The notes: generated by a model not told the origin, from the sequence alone. A stretch of DNA of 64,000 nt from an uncultured Clostridia bacterium (GCA_947383835.1 CANDEV010000008.1:1-64000), one strand, 5' to 3'; shown: positions 14,025-22,291, counted from the stretch's first letter. A program made the numbers and translations.

Positions 14025-15474
14025 AGACGGTTCGGTTGTATACCGCATAAGAGTTTTCGCAGGACGCGACTCGGAAGGCAAGCAGCGGATTTTCCAAACG
14101 ACGTGGAAGTCCGACCCTAAAAGAACGGAGTCGGCTAATAAAAAGGCTCTTAACAAGTTTGCCGCTGATTATGAGTCGAAATGCCTGTCGGGTGAGGTTG
14201 CTGAACAGCGCGTTTTATTCGGTACGTATTGTCGCAGGCTTGTGGACGATAAACAGCGAAACGGTCTTATAAAGATAAGCACGGCGAATTTTTACCGCTC
14301 ATTGTACCCGCTCCTGCACGATATTGACGGATTGCCGATCTCGCTTATAAACTCAAACACGCTGAACAACCTTTATAGAAACCTGTTCGACAAGCCCGCT
14401 GTTTCAGATACAAAATACCGTCTCAAAGCCAAAACCGACCTGCTGAAGTTGGGAGCAGTACCAAACAAAACGCAATTTTCACAGCGGTACGGCATAGCCG
14501 TTACCACCCTAAACGCCGCACTGAACGGCAAAACCGTGTCACAGCAAACGGCGGCAAGGCTTTCAGAGACTTTAAATATGCCTGTTTCAAGCCTGTTTAA
14601 TGTTACCGAAAGTAAGGCAAAGCCGTTAAGTCCCTCGCAGATACATAAGGTTCACAGCCTTGTCAGTATGGTATTGTCCGAAGCTTTCAAAGACGGACTC
14701 ATTACTTCCAATCCTGCGGAGCGGGTAAGACTGCCTAAAGTCGAAAAGACAGCCCCAAGATACTTGGAGTCAGAGGAAATAGGTGCTCTTTTGGCGGCGG
14801 CAGAACATGAACCTCTGGAAGTAAAGGTATTCGTATTCCTTGCCGTTGCAACAAGCGCACGGCGCGGGGAACTGTTAGGCTTGCAATGGTCTGATGTTAA
14901 TTTCACATTCAATCAGATAGAAATACATCAAGCCGTATATTACCGTCCTGCTTCTGGAATTTACATTGACACACCGAAAAACAAGACAAGCCACCGCTTT
15001 ATAAGACTTCCCGGCGAAATTATGGAACTGCTCAAAGAATACAAAGCGGAATGGGATAACTTCCGTGCTGAATGTGGTACAGCGTTCCCGCAAAGCGTAA
15101 GCATAATGGACGGCAACGGCAAACAAAGGGATTTTACGACGAATTTCCTGTTTTTCCAATCAAAGAATATAGGTTATCCCCATGCGCCCGATACGGCTAA
15201 CAAATGGCTGAAAATCATATGCGACAAGAACGGTTTGGAACACATCAATCCCCATTCCCTGCGGCACAGCGCGGCAAGTGCACTCATTTTCGGCGGCGTT
15301 GACCCTGCTTCGGTTGCAAAGTATTTAGGGCATACCAGTCCCCAAACCACCGAAAAGGTATATGCTCATGCGTTGGAGGAAAGCCGCGCCCGCAATTCAA
15401 GCATAATCGGAGAATTTATGTTCAAAAACAAACCTGCTCCGCGCAGGGAGGATAAAAAGGAAGATGTTGGATAA
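13996..15474 (+). CDS. Tyrosine recombinase (integrase) of a tRNA-Arg element
   Basis: 492 residues. N-terminal AP2-like arm-binding domain (AYRIRVFAGRDSEGKQRI type), a core-binding domain, and a C-terminal catalytic domain with the Arg (SARRGELLGLQW), HSLRHS (H-x-x-R), LGHTSPQTT and the nucleophile Tyr in EKVYAHAL. All expected residues are present. Unusually, residues about 150-195 (FSQRYGIAVTTLNAALNGK, RLSETLNMPVSSLFN) look like a small HTH inserted in the core-binding domain. The gene ends 105 bases before a copy of the tRNA-Arg 3' end, as expected for the element's attachment site. Confidence 0.92.
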   Translation: MATITQRTNKDGSVVYRIRVFAGRDSEGKQRIFQTTWKSDPKRTESANKKALNKFAADYESKCLSGEVAEQRVLFGTYCRRLVDDKQRNGLIKISTANFYRSLYPLLHDIDGLPISLINSNTLNNLYRNLFDKPAVSDTKYRLKAKTDLLKLGAVPNKTQFSQRYGIAVTTLNAALNGKTVSQQTAARLSETLNMPVSSLFNVTESKAKPLSPSQIHKVHSLVSMVLSEAFKDGLITSNPAERVRLPKVEKTAPRYLESEEIGALLAAAEHEPLEVKVFVFLAVATSARRGELLGLQWSDVNFTFNQIEIHQAVYYRPASGIYIDTPKNKTSHRFIRLPGEIMELLKEYKAEWDNFRAECGTAFPQSVSIMDGNGKQRDFTTNFLFFQSKNIGYPHAPDTANKWLKIICDKNGLEHINPHSLRHSAASALIFGGVDPASVAKYLGHTSPQTTEKVYAHALEESRARNSSIIGEFMFKNKPAPRREDKKEDVG

Positions 15475-15480
15475 TAACTA

Positions 15481-15520
15481 AAGGCTCTTTTCCTAACGTG
15501 GGAAAAGAGCCTTAATTTTT
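15481..15520 (+). terminator. Terminator after the integrase
   Basis: AAGGCTCTTTTCC and GGAAAAGAGCCTT form a 13-pair stem, followed by AATTTTT. Confidence 0.85.
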
Positions 15521-15578
15521 ATATTTTTCTTTAAATTGTTGTCAATCTGTTGTCAAAATCGGTAAATCGAGCAAAATA

Positions 15579-15660
15579 ATAAGCCGTCCGAGAACCCTCA
15601 AACGGCTTAAAACGTGGTGCGCCTGACAGGAGTCGAACCTGCGACCTTCAGAGTCGGAGT
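15579..15660 (-). repeat. Attachment-site copy: 3' part of tRNA-Arg(CCG) plus its terminator
   Basis: This segment repeats 24006-24088 almost exactly (hairpin AAGCCGTCCGAGAACCCTC onward, then the tRNA 3' half up to the anticodon loop) and then diverges. Only the 3' half of the tRNA is present, so it is not a functional tRNA. It follows the integrase gene closely and marks the boundary between two tandem elements. Confidence 0.88.
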
Positions 15661-15840
15661 TTGCCCAGTTATTTATTATGTTCTATTTAAAGTTGTTGCA
15701 AATGGCTATTTTACGTTGTTTTTTTGCAATGATACTTGTTGTAATTTATCGCCTTTTATCGTGTTTTTTGATAACTTTCTTGAACAAAAGTTGAACATTA
15801 AACCGTTCAGCAATCCGCTCAAATTTGAGCAGGTTCAAAA

Positions 15841-16125
15841 TGGGTGAGCGGAACAGCTCCCCCTCGGAGAGCGCCTGTACTTATGATATGGAGTTTGCGG
15901 AATGTCATAAGTACTATGGCGTTACTTAGGGCAAAGCCCAAGTAAATCGTAAGGCTTTGCCGCTGAAAGGGGTGCAGAGGAAAGCTGCCACACAGACTAT
16001 TTACATCGGAAATAGTCATAGTGTGTTAGAACTTTCGTGGTAAAGTGTTCTGCGTGACCCGCTCCGTGATCGGCAAGCTGGAAGTGCTTGGAGGACAGCA
16101 AGCGCAGAAAAGCAGGAGGTTTTTC
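15841..16125 (+). ncRNA. Candidate structured non-coding RNA (family unknown)
   Basis: No convincing ORF, yet four consecutive strong stems: 15877-15886 with 15905-15914 (GTACTTATGA), 15930-15938 with 15953-15961 (GGCAAAGCC), 15989-16002 with 16010-16025 (CACAC and GACTATTT), and 16048-16054 with 16103-16109 (TTCTGCG), plus GCTTG with CAAGC inside the last. Composition is far more GC-balanced than its surroundings. The strand is a guess; the stems do not decide it. No group II intron domain V was found. Confidence 0.45.
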
Positions 16126-17059
16126 ATTTTTGTATGGAATACAGTTTATTTTTTTCTTTAAAAAACAGAAGCGATGCCGTCATTATCACCGCCGAACCAG
16201 CCAATATCTGCACGGGATACCATAGCACCGCTTCCTCGGGAATTAGCATTGCCAAAACCGAGATTGCTCCCGCGGGCGGTATGTACGACTTTATCAGCCT
16301 CATCACCGCGATAACCAACAAAAGAGCAAGCGCGGAGACCGCATATAAAGGAAATATGCCGAGTTTTATGCAAAAAACGTATCTAAGTCCCGCGCCAAGC
16401 ACCGCGCAGCCCGTTATCAAAGCAACAGCTTTTACGGGAAAGCTCCGCGCCTTGGAGTTTGGATTGGAAAACTCTGTGAACGCCACTAAAAGCGGCGGCG
16501 CGACCGCAAACCGAAAATCCAAAAACAGCGCGAGAACTATCATAGCCGCAGAAAAAAGCGTCCGCCAAAGAATGCCCTTATACTCATTCCAATGCGGTTT
16601 TGACAGCGGCGTGAACTCGTTTTTTTCAAGTATATTCACCTTTTCAAAGGCAGTCCTACATAACAGGATAAGTGCCGTCATGATCACGGCGGACGCAAGA
16701 TAGATCGGCGTATCCGTTTGCAGCATTACGGGGAGCACCATAGCCGAGATCATAGGCGCGAAAGAGGTTTTGGAGTTCACCAGCAAAATTTGAGCAAGCA
16801 GAAACGCGGTTATCATCTGCGCCCATACCGGCAGCGGCAGCCACAGCACTATCGCGACCCCAAGCACCGCGCAAACGGTTATGTATATGAATATCCGCAG
16901 CTTATTTGCATTCCATGAGAATTTTGGCGAAACCAGCGCCCCTACCGCGATAGCGGCGATCTCCGGGAAAATGATCTCGCGGTTGTCGAGCAGAACCGCT
17001 GCCGCAGTCATTCCACAGACTAAAATGACAGTACAAATTATAGGTAAAAGTTTTTTCAT
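16124..17059 (-). CDS. Multi-pass membrane protein (HPP/FUSC-like)
   Basis: About 311 residues from MKKLLPIIC. Around ten hydrophobic segments (such as VILVCGMTAAAVLL, LPVWAQMITAFLLAQILLV, FSAAMIVLALFLDF, VIMTASLLFF), no large soluble domain. IPPAGAISVLAMLIP and the overall layout recall HPP or FUSC-like integral membrane proteins; I cannot name a substrate. GGGGAG lies about 14 bases upstream of the chosen ATG; a start 33 bases earlier is possible. It lies alone inside the second tRNA-Arg element, where it looks like cargo. Confidence 0.6.
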   Translation of the reverse strand: MKKLLPIICTVILVCGMTAAAVLLDNREIIFPEIAAIAVGALVSPKFSWNANKLRIFIYITVCAVLGVAIVLWLPLPVWAQMITAFLLAQILLVNSKTSFAPMISAMVLPVMLQTDTPIYLASAVIMTALILLCRTAFEKVNILEKNEFTPLSKPHWNEYKGILWRTLFSAAMIVLALFLDFRFAVAPPLLVAFTEFSNPNSKARSFPVKAVALITGCAVLGAGLRYVFCIKLGIFPLYAVSALALLLVIAVMRLIKSYIPPAGAISVLAMLIPEEAVLWYPVQILAGSAVIMTASLLFFKEKNKLYSIQK

Positions 17060-17383
17060 ATCCCCAAAATATCTCCCCGCAGCCAAAGGCAATGCCTTTT
17101 TTATTTCGTTTCATGGAGTCATTGTGATTTTATAAAAAGAGATGGGAACGTATCCGCTCCCATTTTAAACCGCGTAAAGCGTTGCCTTTTTTATTTTCCG
17201 CGTAAAGCGTTAAGCAAGCCGAAAAGCTTACAATACTATGATACCACACTTTCGCCACTTTGTCAACTATTTTAGCTTATTATCACCGTCCAATAAGTCA
17301 AGCCGTTTAATGCTTGCCGCATCCGAAAGTGTTTTCAGCTGCTTTATGGCAAGCTGATTAAGCAATACCGCCCGTTCGCTTTG

Positions 17384-18127
17384 CTACACACCGTTCTCGA
17401 TAAACATAGCGTTTGCACTTTCAAGATTGGCAAGCACTAAAAGCTGTTCTATAGTGGCATAATCACGCATATTGCCTTTAGTCTGCGGATTTGCTTTGCG
17501 CCATTCTGCGGCGGTTTGCCCGAAAAGGGCAACATTCAGCACGTCCGCTTCACTTGCGTATATAAAACCTTGTCGGCTCTTTGCAATATCGGGCGGTATG
17601 AGGTTTTCCTTTATTGCTTCGGTATGTATTTTGTAATTAGCCTTTGATATAAGCCGCTTAACGTTCCAGTCCAGCGAAAGCCTATATGCTTCATCTTCCT
17701 TAAGTCGTTGGTAGTCCTTAATGATATACAGCTTGAACTCGGGAGAGATCCACGAGGCAAACTCAAAAGCAATGTCCTTATGCGCGAACGTCCCGCCGTA
17801 TCTACCCGATTTTGACACAATACCGATCGCGTTTGTGGTATTTACCCACTTTTGAGGGGACAAAGCAAAGGCGTTTGCTCCCGCCTCGTTTTTAAACCCC
17901 TCGAATTCGAGGGGTTTAAAATCAGCGTTGTTAAGCTGTTCCCACAATCCCAAAAATTCTATTGTGTCCTTTAGGCGCATCCAGTTTGAAATTACCGCCG
18001 TCGGATCATCGCTTCTGTATCTGGCAATATCGGTAAGAGAAATATAATCATCTTTACCGACAGCCGAAATTACCGCTATATCGGTATCTTTTGCGTGAAT
18101 TACACTTTTTATATTGTTATTCTGCAT
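17384..18127 (-). CDS. KilA-N domain phage protein, interrupted by an amber codon
   Basis: 247 residues with the KilA-N DNA-binding domain: DDYISLTDIARYRSDDPTAV, then WMRLKDTIEFLGLWE, RYGGTFAHKDIAFEFASWIS and EFKLYIIKDYQRLKEDE. The frame stops at TAG (17384-17386) right after MFIENGV, but continues with family-like sequence (QSERAVLLNQLAIKQLKTL) to a second TAG at 17267-17269. The protein is therefore about 39 residues short of its original length. KilA-N proteins are phage antirepressor or regulatory factors. Flanking 17130-17266 holds only a short hairpin (ATGGGA type). Confidence 0.8.
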   Translation of the reverse strand: MQNNNIKSVIHAKDTDIAVISAVGKDDYISLTDIARYRSDDPTAVISNWMRLKDTIEFLGLWEQLNNADFKPLEFEGFKNEAGANAFALSPQKWVNTTNAIGIVSKSGRYGGTFAHKDIAFEFASWISPEFKLYIIKDYQRLKEDEAYRLSLDWNVKRLISKANYKIHTEAIKENLIPPDIAKSRQGFIYASEADVLNVALFGQTAAEWRKANPQTKGNMRDYATIEQLLVLANLESANAMFIENGV

Positions 18128-18136
18128 TTTCGCTTC

Positions 18137-18164
18137 CCTCCCGTTCTGCTCCGTTGGGAGCGGG
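18137..18164 (+). repeat. CCTCCCGTTCTGCTCCG repeat, copy 2
   Basis: Same unit as 10822-10849 with one change (GTTGGGAGCGGG at the end). It lies between the KilA-N start and the preceding gene's end. Confidence 0.75.
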
Positions 18165-18184
18165 GCAATGCTTCTAAGCTGTGG

Positions 18185-18580
18185 TTATTCGCCGTTCATT
18201 ATGTCAAAATGCCGCCGATATCTCTTTGGTATTTCTACCGGAACATTATAACCTATTTGCGCAAGTGAAGTCGGAATTACCCTCATGCCGTCTTTAAAGA
18301 ATTCCTCTATACGTTTATCCTTTCGGGTTATGCTGCTGTAATCCGACGGACATACAAAAGTCCAATCTGCGCCAGAATGATCAACCACAAGACGAAAATA
18401 TTTATCAATATCAGTATCGGATAATTCAACTTTTCTCAATAAAATGTGATGTTCTACTGCCTCATCTATCTGACTTGTTATAAGCGTTTCACCGTCATAG
18501 GATATCAGAACCAATAATGGTTCGTCACGTTCTGAGGCAATTTTTACACTGTTTTCATCTGGATAATATATTACTTCCAT
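18185..18580 (-). CDS. Uncharacterised protein of the RHH operon
   Basis: 131 residues, acidic N-terminus (MEVIYYPDENSVKIASERDE), alternating strand-helix pattern, C-terminus RYRRHFDIMNGE. I do not recognise the family. It overlaps the upstream RHH gene by ten bases, an arrangement like antitoxin-toxin pairs, but no RNase motif is visible. Confidence 0.5.
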   Translation of the reverse strand: MEVIYYPDENSVKIASERDEPLLVLISYDGETLITSQIDEAVEHHILLRKVELSDTDIDKYFRLVVDHSGADWTFVCPSDYSSITRKDKRIEEFFKDGMRVIPTSLAQIGYNVPVEIPKRYRRHFDIMNGE

Positions 18581-18810
18581 TCGTTGCTTTCCTCCCGTTC
18601 TGCTCCGTCGGGGGCGGGTTTGTCGCTGTTCTGAATATCATCTTCAACTAAGTCCACAATTAAAGACGTTAAGCTTTTCCCTTTGCTTTCAGCGTGTTTT
18701 TTGTATCGTTCCTTACTACCAAGAGGTAAATTTATATTTAAATTCTCGCGTTTTTCTTTCATATATTTCATTGTTCTTGCCTTTGCTTTTTCATCATACA
18801 CAGAAATCAC
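18571..18810 (-). CDS. Ribbon-helix-helix DNA-binding protein
   Basis: 79 residues: basic N-terminus, strand NLNINLPLG and helices SKERYKKHAESKGKSLTSLI, the Arc-like RHH pattern of TA-type repressors. The C-terminal KPAPDGAEREE is encoded by the third copy of the GC-rich 28-base repeat. It starts with GTG at 18810 or, with better ribosome-site spacing, GTG at 18801. First gene of a leftward operon, with a palindromic operator upstream. Confidence 0.65.
   Translation of the reverse strand: MISVYDEKAKARTMKYMKEKRENLNINLPLGSKERYKKHAESKGKSLTSLIVDLVEDDIQNSDKPAPDGAEREESNEWK
18591..18618 (+). repeat. CCTCCCGTTCTGCTCCG repeat, copy 3
   Basis: Third copy (GTCGGGGGCGGG ending), here inside coding sequence at the C-terminus of the RHH gene. 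Confidence 0.75.
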
Positions 18811-18870
18811 CGTCCTTTATAATATTATATCATGTTTTTATATACGTGCCTATATGCAAGATATATAAAT

Positions 18871-18931
18871 ATACACGCGTATCTTTGTACAACATTTTCA
18901 TAAAAACGCCTTGGCGTATACGCGTGTGTAT
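18871..18931. promoter_or_regulatory. Inverted-repeat operator upstream of RHH/HIRAN copy 2
   Basis: ATACACGCGTAT (18871-18882) and ATACGCGTGTGTAT (18918-18931) form an inverted repeat flanking the divergent promoters. The layout matches 11579-11625 but the sequence differs, suggesting cognate RHH specificity. Confidence 0.5.
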
Positions 18932-18992
18932 GATATAATATAGGCACAGGGTTAAACAAGAACCCCAATAAATGAACAGGAGGTAAACCAGT

Positions 18993-19205
18993 ATGAACAA
19001 AACAAGGTCAAAAGTAATGACAATCGCGAACCGCCTTGTAAAGCAGGGACTGACCCGCTCAATAGCAACAGTCAAGGCGTGGATAATCGTCAAAGCAAAT
19101 GCGTTACGCACAAAGGTAAAGGGAACGTCCCGACGCCAAAACGCATTGGAGAAGCTTGCGGGCGTAAATCCTACGGACATATCCGTCAAGCTGAAAAGAG
19201 AACCG
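18993..19205 (+). pseudogene. HIRAN-domain protein, copy 2, 3'-truncated
   Basis: Starts like copy 1 (MNKTRSKVMTIANRLVKQG, about 90 percent identical at DNA level by eye, including the upstream AACAGGAGGTAAACCAGT) but homology ends after VKLKREP, before the HDSNAVAV core. From 19203 the sequence is the antisense 3' part of a Rep-like gene. So this copy lacks most of the HIRAN domain. Confidence 0.65.
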
Positions 19206-19533
19206 TCACTGCAACGATTTTCGCGTGAGGATTGGAGTACCGAAGCCGCCGTATATAATTATCGAGGTTTTTCACAGCTTCGGCGTAACTTTCTGGTAAA
19301 TGTTCGTTATCATATGTAAGTGTCACATAATACCCCGTGCTTGTGAAGTTAGTATTTACCAGTCGTATAAAACGTTTTTGGGATTTGTGGTTATTATACC
19401 GCGCCTTTTCCTCATCGATGCGGACGTTCTGAGGCTTAGGCTCTGTATTTTTTGTGAGCTTAACGCCGTCGGGTACGCTGTAAACCTCGATTTCACAAAC
19501 CGCGCCCGACCGCGTTTTCTTTAGGCAGCGCAT
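19186..19533 (-). pseudogene. Rolling-circle Rep-like (HUH) protein, 3'-truncated
   Basis: From the ATG at 19533: a basic N-terminus with RCLKKTRSGAVCEIEVYS, then RFIRLVNTNFTSTGYYVTLTY (motif I type FVTLTYD), NEHLPESYAEAVKNLDNYI and RRLRYSNPHAKIVAVT. This resembles Rep proteins of Firmicute integrative elements. The HUH motif that should follow is missing because the gene ends against the HIRAN copy. Its ATG is one base past the preceding stop. Confidence 0.55.
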
Positions 19534-19535
19534 AA

Positions 19536-19937
19536 TCACTCTTTGTGTAAACACATAGAGAGGAACTCTATAAGTTCACACATTTCCCTACTTTTGCGCC
19601 TTGATTTTTTCAAACAAAGGAGAATTTCCTCCCATTCGTTGTCAAAAGCTTTCAAAGGGAACCTCTTTTCAGACTTTATACTGCCCATTCTCCTCATAGT
19701 TGAAGTCAAGATATTGTCCTCAATTTGCGCCTTAACACGGCTGTCAGACCTTTTTAAATGAAGTATGCGATTAAAAACTATCTTTTGTCTTTTCATAATA
19801 GAGTCCCTAATTAAATCCAATTCCGAAGCTCTCAAAGGAATTTCAATTGTTTCAATAGGCTTTCCGTTATCGGGGACAATAAGACCTTTCGGCAATGATA
19901 TTTTGTTCGTTAAATTTGTTTTTTCCTGCTTATTCAT
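19536..19937 (-). CDS. Uncharacterised phage/element protein
   Basis: 133 residues from the ATG at 19937 (GGAGGAA upstream). Basic and helical: IEIPLRASELDLIRDSIMKR, VFNRILHLKRSDSRVKAQIE, EILLCLKKSRRKSREMCELI. Family not recognised. Located between a truncated Mu-like transposase and a truncated Rep gene. Confidence 0.5.
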   Translation of the reverse strand: MNKQEKTNLTNKISLPKGLIVPDNGKPIETIEIPLRASELDLIRDSIMKRQKIVFNRILHLKRSDSRVKAQIEDNILTSTMRRMGSIKSEKRFPLKAFDNEWEEILLCLKKSRRKSREMCELIEFLSMCLHKE

Positions 19938-19995
19938 AAATTTTTCCTCCAAATTATAGCAAAAAACTTGAACTTTAGCCCTCATCATGATATAA

Positions 19996-20970
19996 TTAGA
20001 GGGTCAAGTAAAATTTTGCTTCGGTAATGTTCCAGCCCACAAGCACCTCGGTTTTAGCGTCAAGAATTCCCGTAACATAAAGCCTGTGAGTTTTTTCGCC
20101 GCTGTCGGTACGGGTAATAAAGTCGAGAGTGTGATTATCCGCGATCCAAACGTCGTTCGCCTCAATGTCGTCGTATAAACGCTCTATATACGGCGCGCAG
20201 TCGTCAATAAAAGCCTTTTCGCCATATCGGAAATATTTTACAACAGCGGGATATATCTTATCGGTAAGCCTGCGGAACGTCCGCTCGCTTGCCATAAAAG
20301 GCAGATATTCGGGGATTTCGTCATGTACATAGTCGCGGGTCAGCCTGTAACAGTCCGCAACGGGAAGCCGCGCGTCACTAAGATACAAGGCGTTAAAGCA
20401 CTCTATCACAGTCTGCGGGATACTTGTCTGACCCTTGTTCCACCCGCCGCGGTTCTCGGTCAAGCCCTGCAAATTGTTTTCCCTGTAAGCTTTGTACTTG
20501 CGATACAGAATATCCCTGCTAATGGAAATATTATGCTCCGCAAGATAAGCACGCCGCAGCCGCTTTGTCTCGGCAATAAAGACCATGTCGCCCTCGGCGC
20601 AGTTGTCATACTCTCTGCGGCGTATCTGCCACTCACGGAGCAGGTCAGTCCAAAAGGTGATAAGCTCACGCTCCTCGGCGTTGAATTCGCCGAATTCTTT
20701 TTTTACCACGGCTTTAGTGCGCTTGGTTTTCTGCGGTACTGCCGTTTCCTGCACCTTTTGTAAACATAGCTGTGCCTCCGAGGTAAGCTTGCCGTAGTAT
20801 TTCATTTGCAGGGGTTCGGGAAGCGCGGAAACGGGTACAAGGTATTTAGGGCGGTTCTTTTCGTTATATTCGACTTGTGATTCGATTTTTCCGTCCTTAA
20901 TAATTTTTTGAACATACTGCTCTGAACACCCTTTAAGCTCCGCCACTTCTTTTACTGTTAAATAATCCAA
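19996..20970 (-). pseudogene. Mu-like transposase A, C-terminally truncated
   Basis: About 324 residues of an expected 600-700. N-terminal HTH (LTVKEVAELKGCSEQYVQKI), DNA-binding middle (ISISRDILYRKYKAYRENN, GGWNKGQTSIP) and the beginning of the DDE/RNase H core (VWIADNHTLDF with the first Asp, then LYVTGILDAKTEVLVGWNI). It breaks off after GWNITE and ends in eight unrelated residues. The start is probably TTG at 20970, which has GGGAGG at good distance; the GTG at 20982 overlaps that site. It cannot transpose. Confidence 0.75.
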
Positions 20971-21021
20971 ATAAATCCACACCTCCCGAAAAAATTTTTG
21001 AAAAACACTTGCATTTTTGCA

Positions 21022-21052
21022 CCAACTCTGCTATACTATATATTAGAGTTGG
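21022..21052. repeat. Inverted repeat upstream of the Mu-like transposase
   Basis: CCAACTCT (21022-21029) and AGAGTTGG (21045-21052) around an AT-rich core containing a TATACTATATA promoter-like element. Operator or attenuator; not decidable here. Confidence 0.45.
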
Positions 21053-21254
21053 AACGCTCGTTCTTATGAACGATATTAAAGGTTTTGAGGAAATCCTCTG
21101 TTTCGGTCAGGATCACAAGAATGGTAGCAGCATTCTTCCTGACCTGTTCCTGCTCTAATTCTCCATTTTGAGAGACTTCCAACAGGATTTTGGTTGCTTT
21201 AAGAGCGTTTACAAGCATTTCTGCCTTAAACTTCTCAATTGTAAAGTTATCCAT
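21036..21254 (-). CDS. Small helical protein of the Mu-like early region
   Basis: 72 residues, mostly one long helical hairpin (FKAEMLVNALKATKILLEVS, RKNAATILVILTETEDFLKT). GTGAAAT-type upstream region with a weak ribosome site. No family recognised. Confidence 0.45.
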   Translation of the reverse strand: MDNFTIEKFKAEMLVNALKATKILLEVSQNGELEQEQVRKNAATILVILTETEDFLKTFNIVHKNERSNSNI

Positions 21255-21335
21255 ATTTCACCAACTTTCTTGACCTGCCATCATCAGCGTAGGGCGGTCA
21301 TTCCCTGCAGACGGAGCGGGGTTGCTCCGTTTCGG

Positions 21336-21647
21336 CTATTTGTTTTCATAGGTAAACTTTCTGATAAGATGTCCCATTCGGATAAGGGCGTTTTCGTAGT
21401 TGAGATAGTTGCTTGAATGTTCAAACGCGTCTGTCTCGCTGTCATAAGTAACTACATCATAGCGATTGGGCGGATAACCGTTACTGTCATTTTCGTTTCG
21501 CGGCATATATGCTATACCAACGTAAAATCGTTTTTCGTTCTTGTTGGTTGTGCCGTAGGCAAAGTTTACAAGCTCCTTGCCCTCTTTTTCAAGGTACTCC
21601 TCGACCTTGATCCTTGCGGTGATTTCGGGGTTGTGCATAATTTTCAT
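21336..21647 (-). CDS. Uncharacterised early-region protein
   Basis: 103 residues with AGGAGA before the ATG. Reads as a small alpha/beta domain (ARIKVEEYLEKEGKELVNFA, KRFYVGIAYMPRNENDSNGY). Family not recognised. Confidence 0.5.
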   Translation of the reverse strand: MKIMHNPEITARIKVEEYLEKEGKELVNFAYGTTNKNEKRFYVGIAYMPRNENDSNGYPPNRYDVVTYDSETDAFEHSSNYLNYENALIRMGHLIRKFTYENK

Positions 21648-21676
21648 GTTAATTTCTCCTTTACAATAGTTAGTGG

Positions 21677-21880
21677 TTAGCTTGCTTTACGATCCAACAG
21701 CTCGTCGACCGAACAATGTAATGTGTCAGCAAGTTTAATTAAAGAGGGTATCGACGGCAGTTTTATGCCTTGTTCGTAATAGCCGATCATTGCCTTGCTC
21801 ACGCCTATACGTTTGGCAAGCTCAAGTTGGGTGAGGTCGTATTCAAGCCGCTTCCTGCGGATATTCTCGCCGAGTGTCAT
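21677..21880 (-). CDS. Small XRE HTH regulator (Cro/Ner position)
   Basis: 67 residues: MTLGENIRRKRLEYDLTQLE, then LAKRIGVSKAMIGYYEQGIK. A clean XRE fold. In Mu-like phages a Ner/Cro-type repressor sits between the repressor and transposase, which fits here. Start at 21880 chosen from the fold. Confidence 0.75.
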   Translation of the reverse strand: MTLGENIRRKRLEYDLTQLELAKRIGVSKAMIGYYEQGIKLPSIPSLIKLADTLHCSVDELLDRKAS

Positions 21881-21885
21881 AGTTA

Positions 21886-22077
21886 TCATGCCTCCTTGTT
21901 TTTGTTTTTGAGATACGTATCGTATTGCAAAAGCACCTTGGCGAATGTGTTCAAAGGAACATTGCAGGCAGCCACGACGTTGACAGTGGTTTCGACGAGC
22001 TTTTCCAATACATCTAAAGGGCTTTCCTTTTCAATGTTTATTTTTGCACTTTCGTTGGTGATGTGAATATCAATCAT
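21886..22077 (-). CDS. Small early-region protein
   Basis: 63 residues from the ATG at 22077 (GGGAGGA upstream): IHITNESAKINIEKESPLDV, then helices LEKLVETTVNVVAA and TFAKVLLQYDTYLKNK. Unknown family; overlaps the gene before it by eight bases. Confidence 0.5.
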   Translation of the reverse strand: MIDIHITNESAKINIEKESPLDVLEKLVETTVNVVAACNVPLNTFAKVLLQYDTYLKNKNKEA

Positions 22078-22291
22078 CAATATTCCTCCCTGTGATACAA
22101 ACAAATTGTTCGTATGTATTTAATGTATCTTCCTCACGGGCGTGATCTTCCATAGCACGGTACAAAATGTACGCCGCTTCGTCGTGACCGCCGTGGGCTA
22201 TTTGGATAATCGCTTCGGCAATGCTGTTTACCATGTCGTCGATTTCTTCAAGGGCTGTTTCAAGCTCTTGAACGGTTTCTTCGTTGTTCAT
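22070..22291 (-). CDS. Small acidic early-region protein
   Basis: 73 residues from the ATG at 22291 (AAAGGAC upstream). Acidic, helical (EETVQELETALEEIDDMVNS, AIIQIAHGGHDEAAYILYRA). Unknown function. Confidence 0.5.
   Translation of the reverse strand: MNNEETVQELETALEEIDDMVNSIAEAIIQIAHGGHDEAAYILYRAMEDHAREEDTLNTYEQFVCITGRNIDD

Noticed and set aside
15610..15660. A second tRNA-Arg gene
   Set aside because: Only the 3' half up to the anticodon loop is present; the 5' half is unrelated sequence. It is an attachment-site copy.
15841..16125. Group II intron or RNase P RNA
   Set aside because: No domain V hairpin or reverse transcriptase; a GAGGAAAG stretch recalls RNase P but the other conserved regions are missing.
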